A stretch of DNA of 64,000 nt, from contig ONET01000001.1 in assembly GCA_900316905.1 (NCBI GenBank), positions 1 to 64,000 on the forward strand, read 5' to 3'. Below are positions 44,081-52,350 of the stretch, one piece after another; positions within the stretch are counted from its first letter, which is position 1; each line of letters begins with the position of its first letter. The notes under the pieces were generated by a model. The model saw only the letters and a list, made by a program, of their open reading frames with translations, had not been told where the DNA came from and did not search any database. The position numbers and the translations under genes are program-made. Source of the stretch: an uncultured Treponema sp. Lineage in GTDB: Bacteria > Spirochaetota > Spirochaetia > Treponematales > Treponemataceae.

Positions 44081-45325
44081 CTATTCTCCATTATTTTGCA
44101 TAGCCTTAATGCCGCATTCTATCATTTCAAAAACCGACCAAACATAAAAGTCCAGCCATCCCGGCGCGAACTTGTGCTTGGTTCCCATCAGCATGTAGCC
44201 GACAGTCAGTTCAGAAATCCATTTTAAATATAAGATTGAATTTTCGCTGACAGGAAAATTAAAGGCGCTGGGCAAGATTTCCTTTGCGGTTCCTTCATTG
44301 AATATTCCCAAAGCCTTTTTGCGGAAAAATTCAAGTTCCGTTTCCGACAGCGTGTCTTCCTGAAAAATAAAATAGCCGTGAAGCATTATCACTTGCGGCC
44401 TAAGCGCAAAGTAATTGGCTTGCGTCCTCATTATTATGTAAAGCGCCTCGTCGCTGTTTTTTGCCAACATGCAGCGGTCTTTGATTATTTGGTTGGCCCG
44501 CTCCGTTTCCTGGAAAAGCATGTTCACAAAGTAATCGCGCTTGTTGGCAAAGAAGGCGTAAACGCTGCTTTTTGCCATTCCGACGGCTTCGGCTATTTTT
44601 TCGACAGTGATTCTTGAAGAGCCGCTTTCCTGGACAAGCTTTACAAAGGCGTTTAAAAAGCGGTTTGACTTTTCGTCATTGGCAAATTCCACCTTGCAGA
44701 TTTGGTCAAGCTCTTTTTTTCGTTCAGGGGAAATAGGAATTTTCTTTTTTCCAAGTCCGGAATATATCAATTTGGCAAGGCAGGCCTTGTAGGCCTCGCG
44801 GTCAAAAACGTCAAGGTTTGAGCATTTTTCCTTTTGGCCCATCCACATAAAGAACAAAATCGTTTGCTCAAAAAAAGACGAGACCAAATTTTTGGGAAGA
44901 AAGTTGCTTGTGTCCTTGAACAACTCTTCGCTAAAATATCTGATGCCGTTGTCAAGCATGATTAAGTTCACGCCTTCGGCAAGCAATTCGTCGGTAAAGG
45001 ATGTCTGCAAATAGTAGGGCAGGTAGTTTGGGCGCTTTTCGTTAAAGTCAAAAACGCAGTTTATGACGCTTTGAACGCCTTTTTGGTCGTAGGGCTTTTC
45101 TATGTTCTCAAAGCCATCGAACATTTCCGCCAGCGCCTCGAAAAATCTTTGGCGCATTGTTTCAAGAAGATCGTTCTTGTTTTTGTAGTGCCTAAAAATG
45201 GCGGTCTTTGAAATTCCGACCTTTGCCGCGATTTCGCTCAATGATATGTCGGAAAAGCGGGGCTTTTTAAAAAGCTCAAAAGCGCATTCAAGAATTTTTT
45301 CTTTTGTGTTTTCTTGTCTCGGCAC
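44081..45325 (-). CDS. Tandem TetR-family regulator with two HTH domains
   Basis: The 414-residue protein is about twice a usual TetR regulator. It has two TetR_N helix-turn-helix domains: residues about 8-54 (ILECAFELFKKPRF, ISLSEIAAKVGISKTAIFRHYKNKNDLL) and about 222-270 (FVKLVQESGSSRITVEKIAEAVGMAKSSVYAFFANKRDYF), each followed by a helical ligand/dimer domain. It looks like an in-frame fusion of two TetR proteins. Its promoter is covered by a 50-bp perfect palindrome made of two inverted TetR-type operators, so it probably represses itself and the tolC-mfp-RND-PII genes that follow in the same direction, beginning one base after its stop codon. Confidence 0.9.
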   Translation of the reverse strand: MPRQENTKEKILECAFELFKKPRFSDISLSEIAAKVGISKTAIFRHYKNKNDLLETMRQRFFEALAEMFDGFENIEKPYDQKGVQSVINCVFDFNEKRPNYLPYYLQTSFTDELLAEGVNLIMLDNGIRYFSEELFKDTSNFLPKNLVSSFFEQTILFFMWMGQKEKCSNLDVFDREAYKACLAKLIYSGLGKKKIPISPERKKELDQICKVEFANDEKSNRFLNAFVKLVQESGSSRITVEKIAEAVGMAKSSVYAFFANKRDYFVNMLFQETERANQIIKDRCMLAKNSDEALYIIMRTQANYFALRPQVIMLHGYFIFQEDTLSETELEFFRKKALGIFNEGTAKEILPSAFNFPVSENSILYLKWISELTVGYMLMGTKHKFAPGWLDFYVWSVFEMIECGIKAMQNNGE

Positions 45326-45338
45326 CGCCAGCCCCCGT

Positions 45339-45388
45339 TATTAGTTACCGAACGGTCGGTAATATTACCGACCGTTCGGTAACTAATA
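45339..45388. promoter_or_regulatory. 50-bp perfect palindrome, double TetR operator
   Basis: Bases 45339-45388 are a perfect palindrome centred between 45363 and 45364. Each half holds TTACCGAACGGTCGGTAA or its complement, itself an inverted repeat TTACCGA-N4-TCGGTAA of the sort bound by TetR/AcrR regulators. It lies directly downstream of the -10 box of the TetR gene. Confidence 0.9.
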
Positions 45389-45413
45389 TAACGCCAACTA
45401 CTTTTAAAGTCAA
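45385..45413 (-). promoter_or_regulatory. Promoter of the TetR-efflux operon
   Basis: On the minus strand TTGACT (45408-45413), 17 bp, TATATT (45385-45390), abutting the palindromic operator. Confidence 0.75.
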
Positions 45414-45470
45414 GCAATTTTTGCTTGTTTATTAGACAATTTAAGGAGCCAAAACTGTCACCCCTTCTCC

Positions 45471-45500
45471 TTGAAAATAGCGTAAGAAATGCGCTATAAT
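45471..45500 (+). promoter_or_regulatory. glgX promoter (leaderless type)
   Basis: TTGAAA, 18 bp, TATAAT (45495-45500); eight bases to the glgX ATG at 45509. Confidence 0.6.
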
Positions 45501-45508
45501 GAAAGGAT

Positions 45509-47638
45509 ATGAAGACTTTGACTTTGCTTCAAGGCGGGCCGATTGGCTATGGCGCCATAGTGACGCCGCAGGGAATAAATTTTTCAATTTTTTCAAAGGA
45601 CGCGACAAAAGTGTCCTTGTGCTTTTTTGAAAGCCCCGTCTCGCCGGAACCGTACGCAACCTTGGATTTTGACCCCGCTGTGAACAAAAGCGGCGACGTT
45701 TGGCACGCCCTTGTTCCGGAAGCAAAGCCCGGCGACCTTTACCTTTATAGAATCGACGGCCCGCACGAGCCTGAGCGCGGCCTTAGATTTGACTACAGCC
45801 GCTACCTTCTTGACCCTTACGCCAAATGCTACAGCGAAGGCTCGGTTTACAAAGCCTATTCGGAATCTTCCACTCGCGGCTTGGACACAATGTACATAAA
45901 GGGCCGCGACCCGATGAAGGCGCACCTTTTCCCTAAATGCGTGGTGATTGACGACGCGGAATTTGACTGGGAAGGCGACAAGCCCATAAACCGGCCGCTT
46001 GACCAAAGCGTTATTTACGAAGTCCACTTAAAAGGCTTCACCGCCTCGCCGTCGTCCGGCGTCCAAAACCCCGGAACATACAAGGGCTTCGCTGAAAAAA
46101 TTCAGTATTTAAAAGACTTGGGCGTCACCGCCGTGGAATTTTTGCCCATACAGGAATTTGACGAAAACGAAAACGGCAACATCAATCCCAAAAGCGGCGA
46201 GCGCTTGACCAACTACTGGGGCTACAGCACCATAGGATTTTTCGCGCCCAAGAACACATACGCGGCGGACAGAAGCCCCGGCGGCCCCGTCCGCGAATTC
46301 AAGAGCTTGGTCAAGGAGCTTCACAAAGCCGGCCTTGAAGTGATTTTGGACGTTGTCTACAACCACACAAGCGAAGGAAACGAGCATGGCTACACCTTTG
46401 AGTTCAAGGGAATTCAAAACGACCAGTACTACATTCTGCCGCCGGACAAGCAGTACTACATGAATTATTCGGGCTGCGGAAACACCTTCAACTGCAACCA
46501 GCCCAACACGATGAATTTCATAATGGACAGCCTGCGCTACTGGGTTCAGGAAATGCACGTAGACGGCTTTAGGTTTGACCTGGCCTCAATCTTGTGCCGC
46601 GACCAGTGGGGCCAGATGAACGGCTTTCCGCCGTTGACCAACTGGATATCGGTGGACCCGATTTTGGCCAACACAAAAATCATCGCCGAGCCTTGGGACG
46701 CGGGCGGCGGCTACCAAGTGGGATACTTTCCCGGAGGCCGCTGGTCTGAATGGAACGACCGCTACAGGGACGACGTGCGCCGCTTTGTTCGCGGAGACGA
46801 GTTCACTTCAACGGCGGCGGCCACGCGCATTTCCGGTTCAAGCGACATTTACCTTCACACAGGAAAGAAGCCCGCGTCGTCGATCAATTACATTTCTTGC
46901 CACGACGGCTTTACTATGAACGACGTTGTGAGCTACAACGGAAAGAAAAACGACGAGAACGGCGAGCAAAACCGCGACGGAAGCGACAACAACAATTCTT
47001 ACAACCACGGCTACGAGGGCGAATGCACCAACGCCAAAATCGAAAGCTTGCGCTTGCGCCAGCTAAAAAACTTCATAGCCATCTTGATGGTTTCGCAAGG
47101 CGTCCCGATGCTTTTGGGCGGAGACGAATTCCGCCGCACGCAAAAGGGCAACAACAACGCCTATTGCCAGGACAACGAAATTTCTTGGTTTGACTGGAAC
47201 TTTGCGCAAAAGAACAAGGAGCTTTTGGACTTTACGCGCGCGATGATAGCCTTGCGAAAGGCCCATCCGACTTTTTCCCGCAAAGACTTTTTTGGCGAAA
47301 GCGAGGCCGAAAAGAAGCGCGGCGTTGACGTGGTTTGGTATGACTTTGACGGAAGGATTCCCGATTGGTCCAAGTTGAACCGCTTTTTGGCCTGCGTGGT
47401 TTACGGCCGCGACTTTGACAAAGACTTTTACCTTGCGGCCAACACCGACACCCACGACATGAACTTGATTCTTCCCACGCCCGAAGACGGAAAGCTTTGG
47501 GCGCGCGTGGTGGACACTTCGTTCCCCGCTGGCGAGGAAGTGGCGCAAGAAGGCAAGGAGGAAGTCCTGCAGGTCCAGAACCGCTACGTGATTCCGGCCA
47601 ATTCCTTTGTGCTTTTGACGGCGGTTCCGCGAACATAG
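45509..47638 (+). CDS. glgX: Glycogen debranching enzyme GlgX / isoamylase-type GH13
   Basis: The 709-residue enzyme has an N-terminal CBM48-like domain (GPIGYGAIVTPQGINFSIFSKDATKVSLCFFE) and a GH13 barrel with the catalytic residues visible: nucleophile Asp in GFRFDLASIL, general acid Glu in KIIAEPWDAG, and stabilising His-Asp in YISCHDGFTMNDVVSY. GlgX-type enzymes hydrolyse alpha-1,6 branches of phosphorylase-limit glycogen. Length fits GlgX/TreX. It is monocistronic, divergent from the TetR gene. A bacterial isoamylase acting on starch is a close alternative. Confidence 0.93.
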   Translation: MKTLTLLQGGPIGYGAIVTPQGINFSIFSKDATKVSLCFFESPVSPEPYATLDFDPAVNKSGDVWHALVPEAKPGDLYLYRIDGPHEPERGLRFDYSRYLLDPYAKCYSEGSVYKAYSESSTRGLDTMYIKGRDPMKAHLFPKCVVIDDAEFDWEGDKPINRPLDQSVIYEVHLKGFTASPSSGVQNPGTYKGFAEKIQYLKDLGVTAVEFLPIQEFDENENGNINPKSGERLTNYWGYSTIGFFAPKNTYAADRSPGGPVREFKSLVKELHKAGLEVILDVVYNHTSEGNEHGYTFEFKGIQNDQYYILPPDKQYYMNYSGCGNTFNCNQPNTMNFIMDSLRYWVQEMHVDGFRFDLASILCRDQWGQMNGFPPLTNWISVDPILANTKIIAEPWDAGGGYQVGYFPGGRWSEWNDRYRDDVRRFVRGDEFTSTAAATRISGSSDIYLHTGKKPASSINYISCHDGFTMNDVVSYNGKKNDENGEQNRDGSDNNNSYNHGYEGECTNAKIESLRLRQLKNFIAILMVSQGVPMLLGGDEFRRTQKGNNNAYCQDNEISWFDWNFAQKNKELLDFTRAMIALRKAHPTFSRKDFFGESEAEKKRGVDVVWYDFDGRIPDWSKLNRFLACVVYGRDFDKDFYLAANTDTHDMNLILPTPEDGKLWARVVDTSFPAGEEVAQEGKEEVLQVQNRYVIPANSFVLLTAVPRT

Positions 47639-47727
47639 CGCGCTTTTTATTCTCAAGACCGCCGCGCTTGCGCGAGGTCCGCTCGAAACGCAGATTAAGG
47701 TTTTTAAAAAAGACTTGCGAGCGGCTC

Positions 47728-47756
47728 TTGACACAAAAGTCATTCGAGCGTATATT
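47728..47756 (+). promoter_or_regulatory. xylB promoter
   Basis: TTGACA (47728-47733), 17 bp, TATATT (47751-47756). The operator-like CGTGCACGAGCACG follows at 47767. Confidence 0.75.
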
Positions 47757-47766
47757 ATTTGCATAC

Positions 47767-47780
47767 CGTGCACGAGCACG
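47767..47780. promoter_or_regulatory. Sugar-regulon operator upstream of xylB
   Basis: CGTGC-ACGA-GCACG inverted repeat, within ATACCGTGCACGAGCACG that is identical at 54206-54223 before the DUF4867-isomerase operon. In both cases it starts 16 bp after the first base of the -10 box. Confidence 0.75.
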
Positions 47781-47797
47781 GAAAATGGAGGCTGATT

Positions 47798-49285
47798 ATG
47801 AAATGCGTTGCTGGCGTTGATTTGGGAACACAGAGCATGAAGGTTGTTCTCTACGACTATGAAAGCAAGAAAATAACTGAAAGCGGTTCTTGTCCGATGG
47901 ACTTGATTTCCAAGGACGACGGAACCCGCGAGCAGACAACTGAAATGTACGAGAAGGGCCTTGACGTTTGCTTCTCCAAATTGAGCGCGGAAGGAAAGGC
48001 TTCCATCCAGGCGATTGGAGTTTCCGGCCAGCAGCACGGCTTTGTTCCGCTTGACGCGGACGGAAAGCCCCTTTACAACATCAAATTGTGGAACGACACT
48101 TCCACCGCGGAAGAGTGTAAGCTTCTTACCGACGCTCTTGGCGGAAAGGAAAAGGTTGTCGAGGCCGTCCAAAACTTTATGCTTCCCGGCTTTACCGCGC
48201 CAAAAATTTTCTGGCTCAAGCGCCACAAGCCCGACGCCTTTGCAAAGCTAAAGTATGTCATGCTTCCGCACGACTATTTGAACTATGTCTTCACCAAAAA
48301 TTACGTGATGGAATCTGGCGACGCATCGGGCACAGCGCTTTTTGACAGCGTGAACCGCAAGTGGTCAAAGACCGTTTGCGACGCCGTCGATCCTTCTTTG
48401 CTTGATAAGCTTCCTAAAATCATAACTGACGACGAAGCTTGCGGGGCTGTTACGGAAGAGGCCGCCAAGCGCTTTGGAATTCCGGCGGGCATTCCGGTTT
48501 CGGCCGGCGGCGGCGACAACATGATGAGCGCGATTGGAACGGGCTGCGTCAAGGGCGGAACCTTGACAATGTCGATGGGAACAAGCGGAACCCTTTACGG
48601 TTTCTCCGACAAGTCGGTCGCCGATCCGGAAAACGGAATTTCTGGCTTTGCCTCTTCCACCAACGGCTACCTTCCGCTTTTGTGCACGATGAACTGCACC
48701 GTGGCCTCGGAGGAAATCCGCGCGCTCTTTAATCTTGACGTAAAGGAATTTGACGGCGAGGCGCAAAAGGCCAAGCCCGGCTCGGACGGCGTTTTCGTTC
48801 TTCCCTTCTTTAACGGCGAGCGCACGCCAAACCTTCCGCACGGCCGCGCCTCAATCACAGGATTGACCGTTGCCAACAGCAACCGCGCCAACATCGCGCG
48901 CGCCGCTTTGGAAAGCGCCGTGTTCTCTATGCGCGGCGGCTTGGAGGCCTTTAGAAAGCGCGGCTTTACCCCCAAAGAGCTGCGCCTTACCGGCGGCGGC
49001 GCAAAAAGCCCTGTATGGCGCCAGATTGTGGCCGACATCCTTAACTTGCCGGTAAAAGTTCCGACATCAAGCGAAGCCGCCGCTTTTGGCGCGGCCTTGC
49101 AGGCGCTTTGGTGCTTGGAAAAATCCGCCGGCAAAAACGTTTCGATGGAAGCGCTCGCCGACAGCCACGTTGAGTTGGACGAGTCAAAGACGACCAACCC
49201 AATCGCGGAGAACGTCAAGGCTTACGACGCGGCTTTTGTCGAATACAACAAGATTTTGAACCAAGTTTCGCCGTTGTATGTTTAA
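47798..49285 (+). CDS. xylB: Xylulokinase
   Basis: The 495-residue FGGY-family kinase opens with CVAGVDLGTQSMKVVLYDYE (phosphate 1 region), has GVSGQQHGFVPLD and the FGGY ATP-site motifs MSMGTSGTLYG and LRLTGGGAKSPVWRQIVADILNLPV. The QQHG pattern and length match xylulokinase, which makes xylulose 5-phosphate. ATG 47798 is chosen with GGAGG nearby; a longer frame would include the operator. It shares its promoter-operator design with the isomerase operon at 54.2 kb, so it may belong to a pentose or deoxysugar catabolic regulon rather than to D-xylose alone. A strong terminator follows. Confidence 0.9.
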   Translation: MKCVAGVDLGTQSMKVVLYDYESKKITESGSCPMDLISKDDGTREQTTEMYEKGLDVCFSKLSAEGKASIQAIGVSGQQHGFVPLDADGKPLYNIKLWNDTSTAEECKLLTDALGGKEKVVEAVQNFMLPGFTAPKIFWLKRHKPDAFAKLKYVMLPHDYLNYVFTKNYVMESGDASGTALFDSVNRKWSKTVCDAVDPSLLDKLPKIITDDEACGAVTEEAAKRFGIPAGIPVSAGGGDNMMSAIGTGCVKGGTLTMSMGTSGTLYGFSDKSVADPENGISGFASSTNGYLPLLCTMNCTVASEEIRALFNLDVKEFDGEAQKAKPGSDGVFVLPFFNGERTPNLPHGRASITGLTVANSNRANIARAALESAVFSMRGGLEAFRKRGFTPKELRLTGGGAKSPVWRQIVADILNLPVKVPTSSEAAAFGAALQALWCLEKSAGKNVSMEALADSHVELDESKTTNPIAENVKAYDAAFVEYNKILNQVSPLYV

Positions 49286-49293
49286 GGAATTTA

Positions 49294-49316
49294 ATGTTTG
49301 GGCTTGACCCGGACAT
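49294..49316. repeat. Short intergenic repeat, copy at xylB 3' end
   Basis: Near-palindromic ATGTTTGGG-CTTGA-CCCGGACAT; a close copy is at 56583-56605 and a related inverted one at 56622-56640. Confidence 0.65.
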
Positions 49317-49321
49317 TTATG

Positions 49322-49348
49322 AAGGCCGCCGTCAGGCGGCCTTTTTAT
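49322..49348 (+). terminator. Terminator of xylB
   Basis: AAGGCCGCC/GGCGGCCTT stem with GTCA loop, then a T-rich tail. Confidence 0.9.
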
Positions 49349-49391
49349 ATGGACAAAGTTCCGCCTATAAAATATAATCTTATAGATAGAT

Positions 49392-51512
49392 ATGAACGAC
49401 ACAGTAAAATTGATAAACATTGTAATTCTTCTTGGCCTGGCTTTTTTTTGTCTGCAAGTTGGTGTCTTTTTGTTTACCGGGCATAAGCTAAAGAACAACA
49501 GCCGCCGGACTCTGATTTTGCTTCAGTTCGCAACCGGCCTTTTGCTTGCGTTTGACGCTTGCGCGTATATCTTTAGGGGAAATGCCGGCCAAGTTGGATT
49601 TTATATATGCCGCGTCAGCAACTTTATGGTTTTCGCGCTTAATTATGTAAACACTTTCTTGTTTTGCTTTTATTCGGCGGAATTCATCAAAGCAGATCTT
49701 TTGGATTTTAAAATACTCCGTTCGCCGAGAGCATCAGTCAAAAGCGGAGTTCCGGCCCACCTTTTTGCCGTTTTTTTCTTTTGCCTTTTGGGAATTGTTC
49801 TTACAATAATAAGCCAACCGACAAATCTCTTTTATTACTTTGATGAGGAAGGCTTTTACCACAGAAGTTCGCTGTATTCATTGAGCGTTGTCCTTGGACT
49901 TTTGCCGGGCCTTATCTCGCTGGCGATGATTTTCCAGTCCAAAAAAAACTTGACGCAAAACGTTTTTGTTTCGCTCGTAATTTATCCCCTCTTTCCAATT
50001 CTTGGCATTTTTTTTGCCTTGGTTGCTTATGGAATATCTTGGATAGACTTTGGCTATGGAATCGGCGCGCTGCACCTTTTTTATTCTTCGATAAAATTAA
50101 TGGAGCTTGAATTTTACAAGGATAAAGAAGCGGGCTTTAGGCTGGGGCCAAGCTATAAGCAGGCGCTTACAGTTCCTGAAATGAAAAAAAGATTGGCCAA
50201 AAGCCATTTTTGGCAAGTGATTTGCGCCGTTTCGGGCGGTCTTTTGGCGGTTTTTGTAATTCTTTCGTTTACAGGAATCAGCATCCCCGAGCGGACAGAA
50301 GTAATTCACACGCCCTATGTTCAAAACTTAAAGTCAAAGCCTGTCTGCGTGACTTTTTTGCGCGATTCGGAAAAAGTTTGGTTTGTCGACGAGGACCCCA
50401 TGATATTTGGAGCGCAGTTTAACGGCGTTCTTTACAACAACATGAAGGCCACGATTATCACCGATTGGAAAATTACCATTGACATTCCTGATCATTGCTC
50501 GATTGACCCGGGGCCGTGGAACGGAAACTTTTCGCTTACGGAAAACACGCTGAAAATTAGAAAGCCTCAGCTTACCGACAAAGAGAACATTCACGGCGTT
50601 GATTTTTACAGGGTCAATCCGTTAAAGACGCTTGGCTTTGGCTGCATAATGTACGCGCCAAAAGGCTTTTCGCCTTTGTATTCAAAAATAGTTTTGACTT
50701 ATGAAAGCGTTCTTAAGCCTTTGTCATACCTTGGCTTTGACATTGTCTTTGTTTTGCTTGCGATTCTTTTTATTGTTTCAGTCACTGTCTCGCTGACGGA
50801 AGGAAAGCTTATCCGCGTTGAGGAGGAGAACAGAAAGCTGGAAGACACCGTAAAGGAGCGCACCAAGGAACTTAGGGAAGAGAAAAACCGTTCCGAAGCG
50901 CTGCTTTTGAACATTCTTCCTGAGGAAATCGCCAAGCGGCTTGCGATGGACAAGAACGCCAAAATCGCCGACAAGATAGAAAACGCTTCTGTTCTTTTTG
51001 CCGACATCGTTGGCTTTACAAAAATCACAAGCGGCCTTGACGCCAACACGGTCGTAGGCGCCCTAAACGCGCTTTACTCGCGCATAGACGAACGGGCCAA
51101 GCGCGAGGGCATTGAAAAAATCAAGACAATCGGAGATTCCTATATGGCGGCTTCAGGCTTGTTTGGAAACGATCCGGCCCAAAAGAACGCGCTTGCCATC
51201 ATAAACTTTGCCCGCGGAATGTTGAAGGACATCGATGACTTTAACGCCACAAGCGAAGTCAAGCTCTTTATGCGAATTGGAATCAACAGCGGAAGCCTTA
51301 TCGCCGGCGTAATCGGAAAGACAAAATTTGTCTACGACATTTGGGGCGACACGGTCAACGTTGCAAGCCGCATGGAAAGTTCCGGACAAACGTCAAAAAT
51401 CCACGTGTCGGAGCAGACTATGGCGCTGACAAAGGACGCCGTTGAATATTCCGATCCTGTCGAGATGGAAATTAAGGGCAAAGGCGTGATGAAAACATAC
51501 TTTTTGGGCTGA
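49392..51512 (+). CDS. Class III adenylate/guanylate cyclase with membrane and CBM2-like sensor region
   Basis: The 706-residue protein has an N-terminal block of about seven membrane segments (residues 5-235), another at about 275-295, an extracytoplasmic domain (about 300-450), a membrane segment (about 455-475), a coiled coil with LPEEIAKRL, and a C-terminal class III cyclase domain (about 530-706). Both metal-binding Asp are present (LFADIVGFTKI and KTIGDSYMAASG), with IKTIGD supplying the Lys, IWGDTVNVASRMES the Asp, Asn and Arg typical of adenylate cyclases. The extracytoplasmic domain (MKATIITDWKITIDIP, WNGNFSLTENTLKI, LGFGCIMY) resembles family 2 carbohydrate-binding modules, suggesting polysaccharide sensing with cAMP as output. 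The ligand is an inference. Confidence 0.88.
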   Translation: MNDTVKLINIVILLGLAFFCLQVGVFLFTGHKLKNNSRRTLILLQFATGLLLAFDACAYIFRGNAGQVGFYICRVSNFMVFALNYVNTFLFCFYSAEFIKADLLDFKILRSPRASVKSGVPAHLFAVFFFCLLGIVLTIISQPTNLFYYFDEEGFYHRSSLYSLSVVLGLLPGLISLAMIFQSKKNLTQNVFVSLVIYPLFPILGIFFALVAYGISWIDFGYGIGALHLFYSSIKLMELEFYKDKEAGFRLGPSYKQALTVPEMKKRLAKSHFWQVICAVSGGLLAVFVILSFTGISIPERTEVIHTPYVQNLKSKPVCVTFLRDSEKVWFVDEDPMIFGAQFNGVLYNNMKATIITDWKITIDIPDHCSIDPGPWNGNFSLTENTLKIRKPQLTDKENIHGVDFYRVNPLKTLGFGCIMYAPKGFSPLYSKIVLTYESVLKPLSYLGFDIVFVLLAILFIVSVTVSLTEGKLIRVEEENRKLEDTVKERTKELREEKNRSEALLLNILPEEIAKRLAMDKNAKIADKIENASVLFADIVGFTKITSGLDANTVVGALNALYSRIDERAKREGIEKIKTIGDSYMAASGLFGNDPAQKNALAIINFARGMLKDIDDFNATSEVKLFMRIGINSGSLIAGVIGKTKFVYDIWGDTVNVASRMESSGQTSKIHVSEQTMALTKDAVEYSDPVEMEIKGKGVMKTYFLG

Positions 51513-51560
51513 TTGAGCCGCGAATGTTACTGGCATATGACGCGCGCAAAAAATTTTTTG

Positions 51561-51589
51561 TTGACTTTTTGCCGGAACGATTGTATATT
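51561..51589 (+). promoter_or_regulatory. Promoter of the ToxI-like antitoxin RNA
   Basis: TTGACT (51561-51566), 17 bp, TATATT (51584-51589), leading straight into the repeat array. Confidence 0.75.
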
Positions 51590-51595
51590 ATAATT

Positions 51596-51740
51596 ATTGG
51601 GAGCGTTCCTGCCCTAAGTGGAAAACTTAAACTGAGTACGTTCCGACTCTGAGCGGAAAACTTAAACTGGGTACGCTCCGACCCAAACTGGAGAACTTAA
51701 AGGGGCGGCTTTCCTCATTCGGGAGGCCGCCTATTTTTTT
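51596..51740 (+). ncRNA. toxI: ToxI-like antitoxin RNA of a type III toxin-antitoxin system
   Basis: Three tandem repeats of 35 nt lie at 51604-51638, 51639-51673 and 51674-about 51705 (last one cut short). Each has the form CG-YTCC-loop-GGA with the conserved tail AAACTTAAACTG and GTAC at the junctions; the YTCC and GGAR parts can pair as a small hairpin. The array is preceded by its own promoter and followed by an intrinsic terminator, then by toxN. This is exactly the layout of type III systems (ToxIN, AbiQ/antiQ), where the toxin cuts the repeat RNA into units that fold as pseudoknots and bind it. Repeat length and number are in the known range. Confidence 0.85.
51704..51740 (+). terminator. 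Intrinsic terminator between toxI and toxN
   Basis: GGCGGC/GCCGCC stem with an inner CC...GGGAGG part, then a T-rich run. In type III systems this partial terminator keeps antitoxin RNA in excess over toxin mRNA. Confidence 0.85.
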
Positions 51741-51750
51741 GAGGCGACAG

Positions 51751-52278
51751 ATGGCGGAAGAAAATATTTTTTATATAGTTAGCGATGATTACATCGCATA
51801 CCTTTCAAAAACAGAAGCTCGCGTGATGAAAAATAAACCGGAAGAACGCACTTACCACAGAAAATATGTTGGAATCATCACAGAATTGAATGGATTCAAA
51901 TATTTTGTTCCGATGTCTTCTCCAAAAGAAAAAGACTATGCGAATGGGAAAATACGCAAGAACAATCTTACTACAATTTATATGCGGAACAAAGATAAAT
52001 TATACGGAACGCTTAGATTCAACTGCATGATTCCTGTTCCAAATTCAGAATTATCAGAATACAGAATTAACGACGAAGGCGATTTTAGCTATAAAATGCT
52101 TATGCTTGCCGAATACAATTTTTGCAAAGACAACAAGAATAAGATTGAGAAAACCGCCAAGAATTTATATGAAAAGAAACTATCTATGAACGAAGACGAA
52201 TTCCCTGTCGCAAAGATTGTGGTTGATTTTAGAAAAGTCGAAGCAGCGTGCAAGGAATTTTTAAAGCGCCGGAGCTAA
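51751..52278 (+). CDS. toxN: ToxN/AbiQ-family type III toxin, endoribonuclease
   Basis: The 175-residue protein matches the ToxN/AbiQ family: opening NIFYIVSDDYIAYLSKTEARVM, then RKYVGIITELNGFKYFVPMSSPKEK (the active-site strand region), IYMRNKDKLYGTLRFNCMIPVP and the long C-terminal helices. ToxN cuts A-rich mRNA sites and its own repeat RNA; held by ToxI it is inactive, and release aborts phage growth. Length equals known ToxN (about 170). I start at ATG 51751 with GAGG upstream rather than a TTG at 51739 inside the terminator T-run. Codon use is AT-richer than in the neighbouring cyclase, suggesting transfer. Confidence 0.88.
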   Translation: MAEENIFYIVSDDYIAYLSKTEARVMKNKPEERTYHRKYVGIITELNGFKYFVPMSSPKEKDYANGKIRKNNLTTIYMRNKDKLYGTLRFNCMIPVPNSELSEYRINDEGDFSYKMLMLAEYNFCKDNKNKIEKTAKNLYEKKLSMNEDEFPVAKIVVDFRKVEAACKEFLKRRS

Positions 52279-52288
52279 TAAAGAAAAA

Positions 52289-52328
52289 AAGCCATTGGGA
52301 AAACGCTTTAGCGCACATCCAATGGCTT
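52289..52328 (-). terminator. Terminator of the beta-propeller lipoprotein gene
   Basis: AAGCCATTGG and CCAATGGCTT form a 10-bp stem; on the minus strand it is followed by seven T. It also lies 11 bp after the toxN stop and may serve both strands. Confidence 0.8.
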
Positions 52329-52350
52329 AAAAGTCTGTGATTCTAAGAAC

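Noticed and set aside
51596-51740. CRISPR array
   Set aside because: Repeats are directly adjacent with no unique spacers, number under three, and are followed by a terminator and a ToxN gene; this is a type III antitoxin array.
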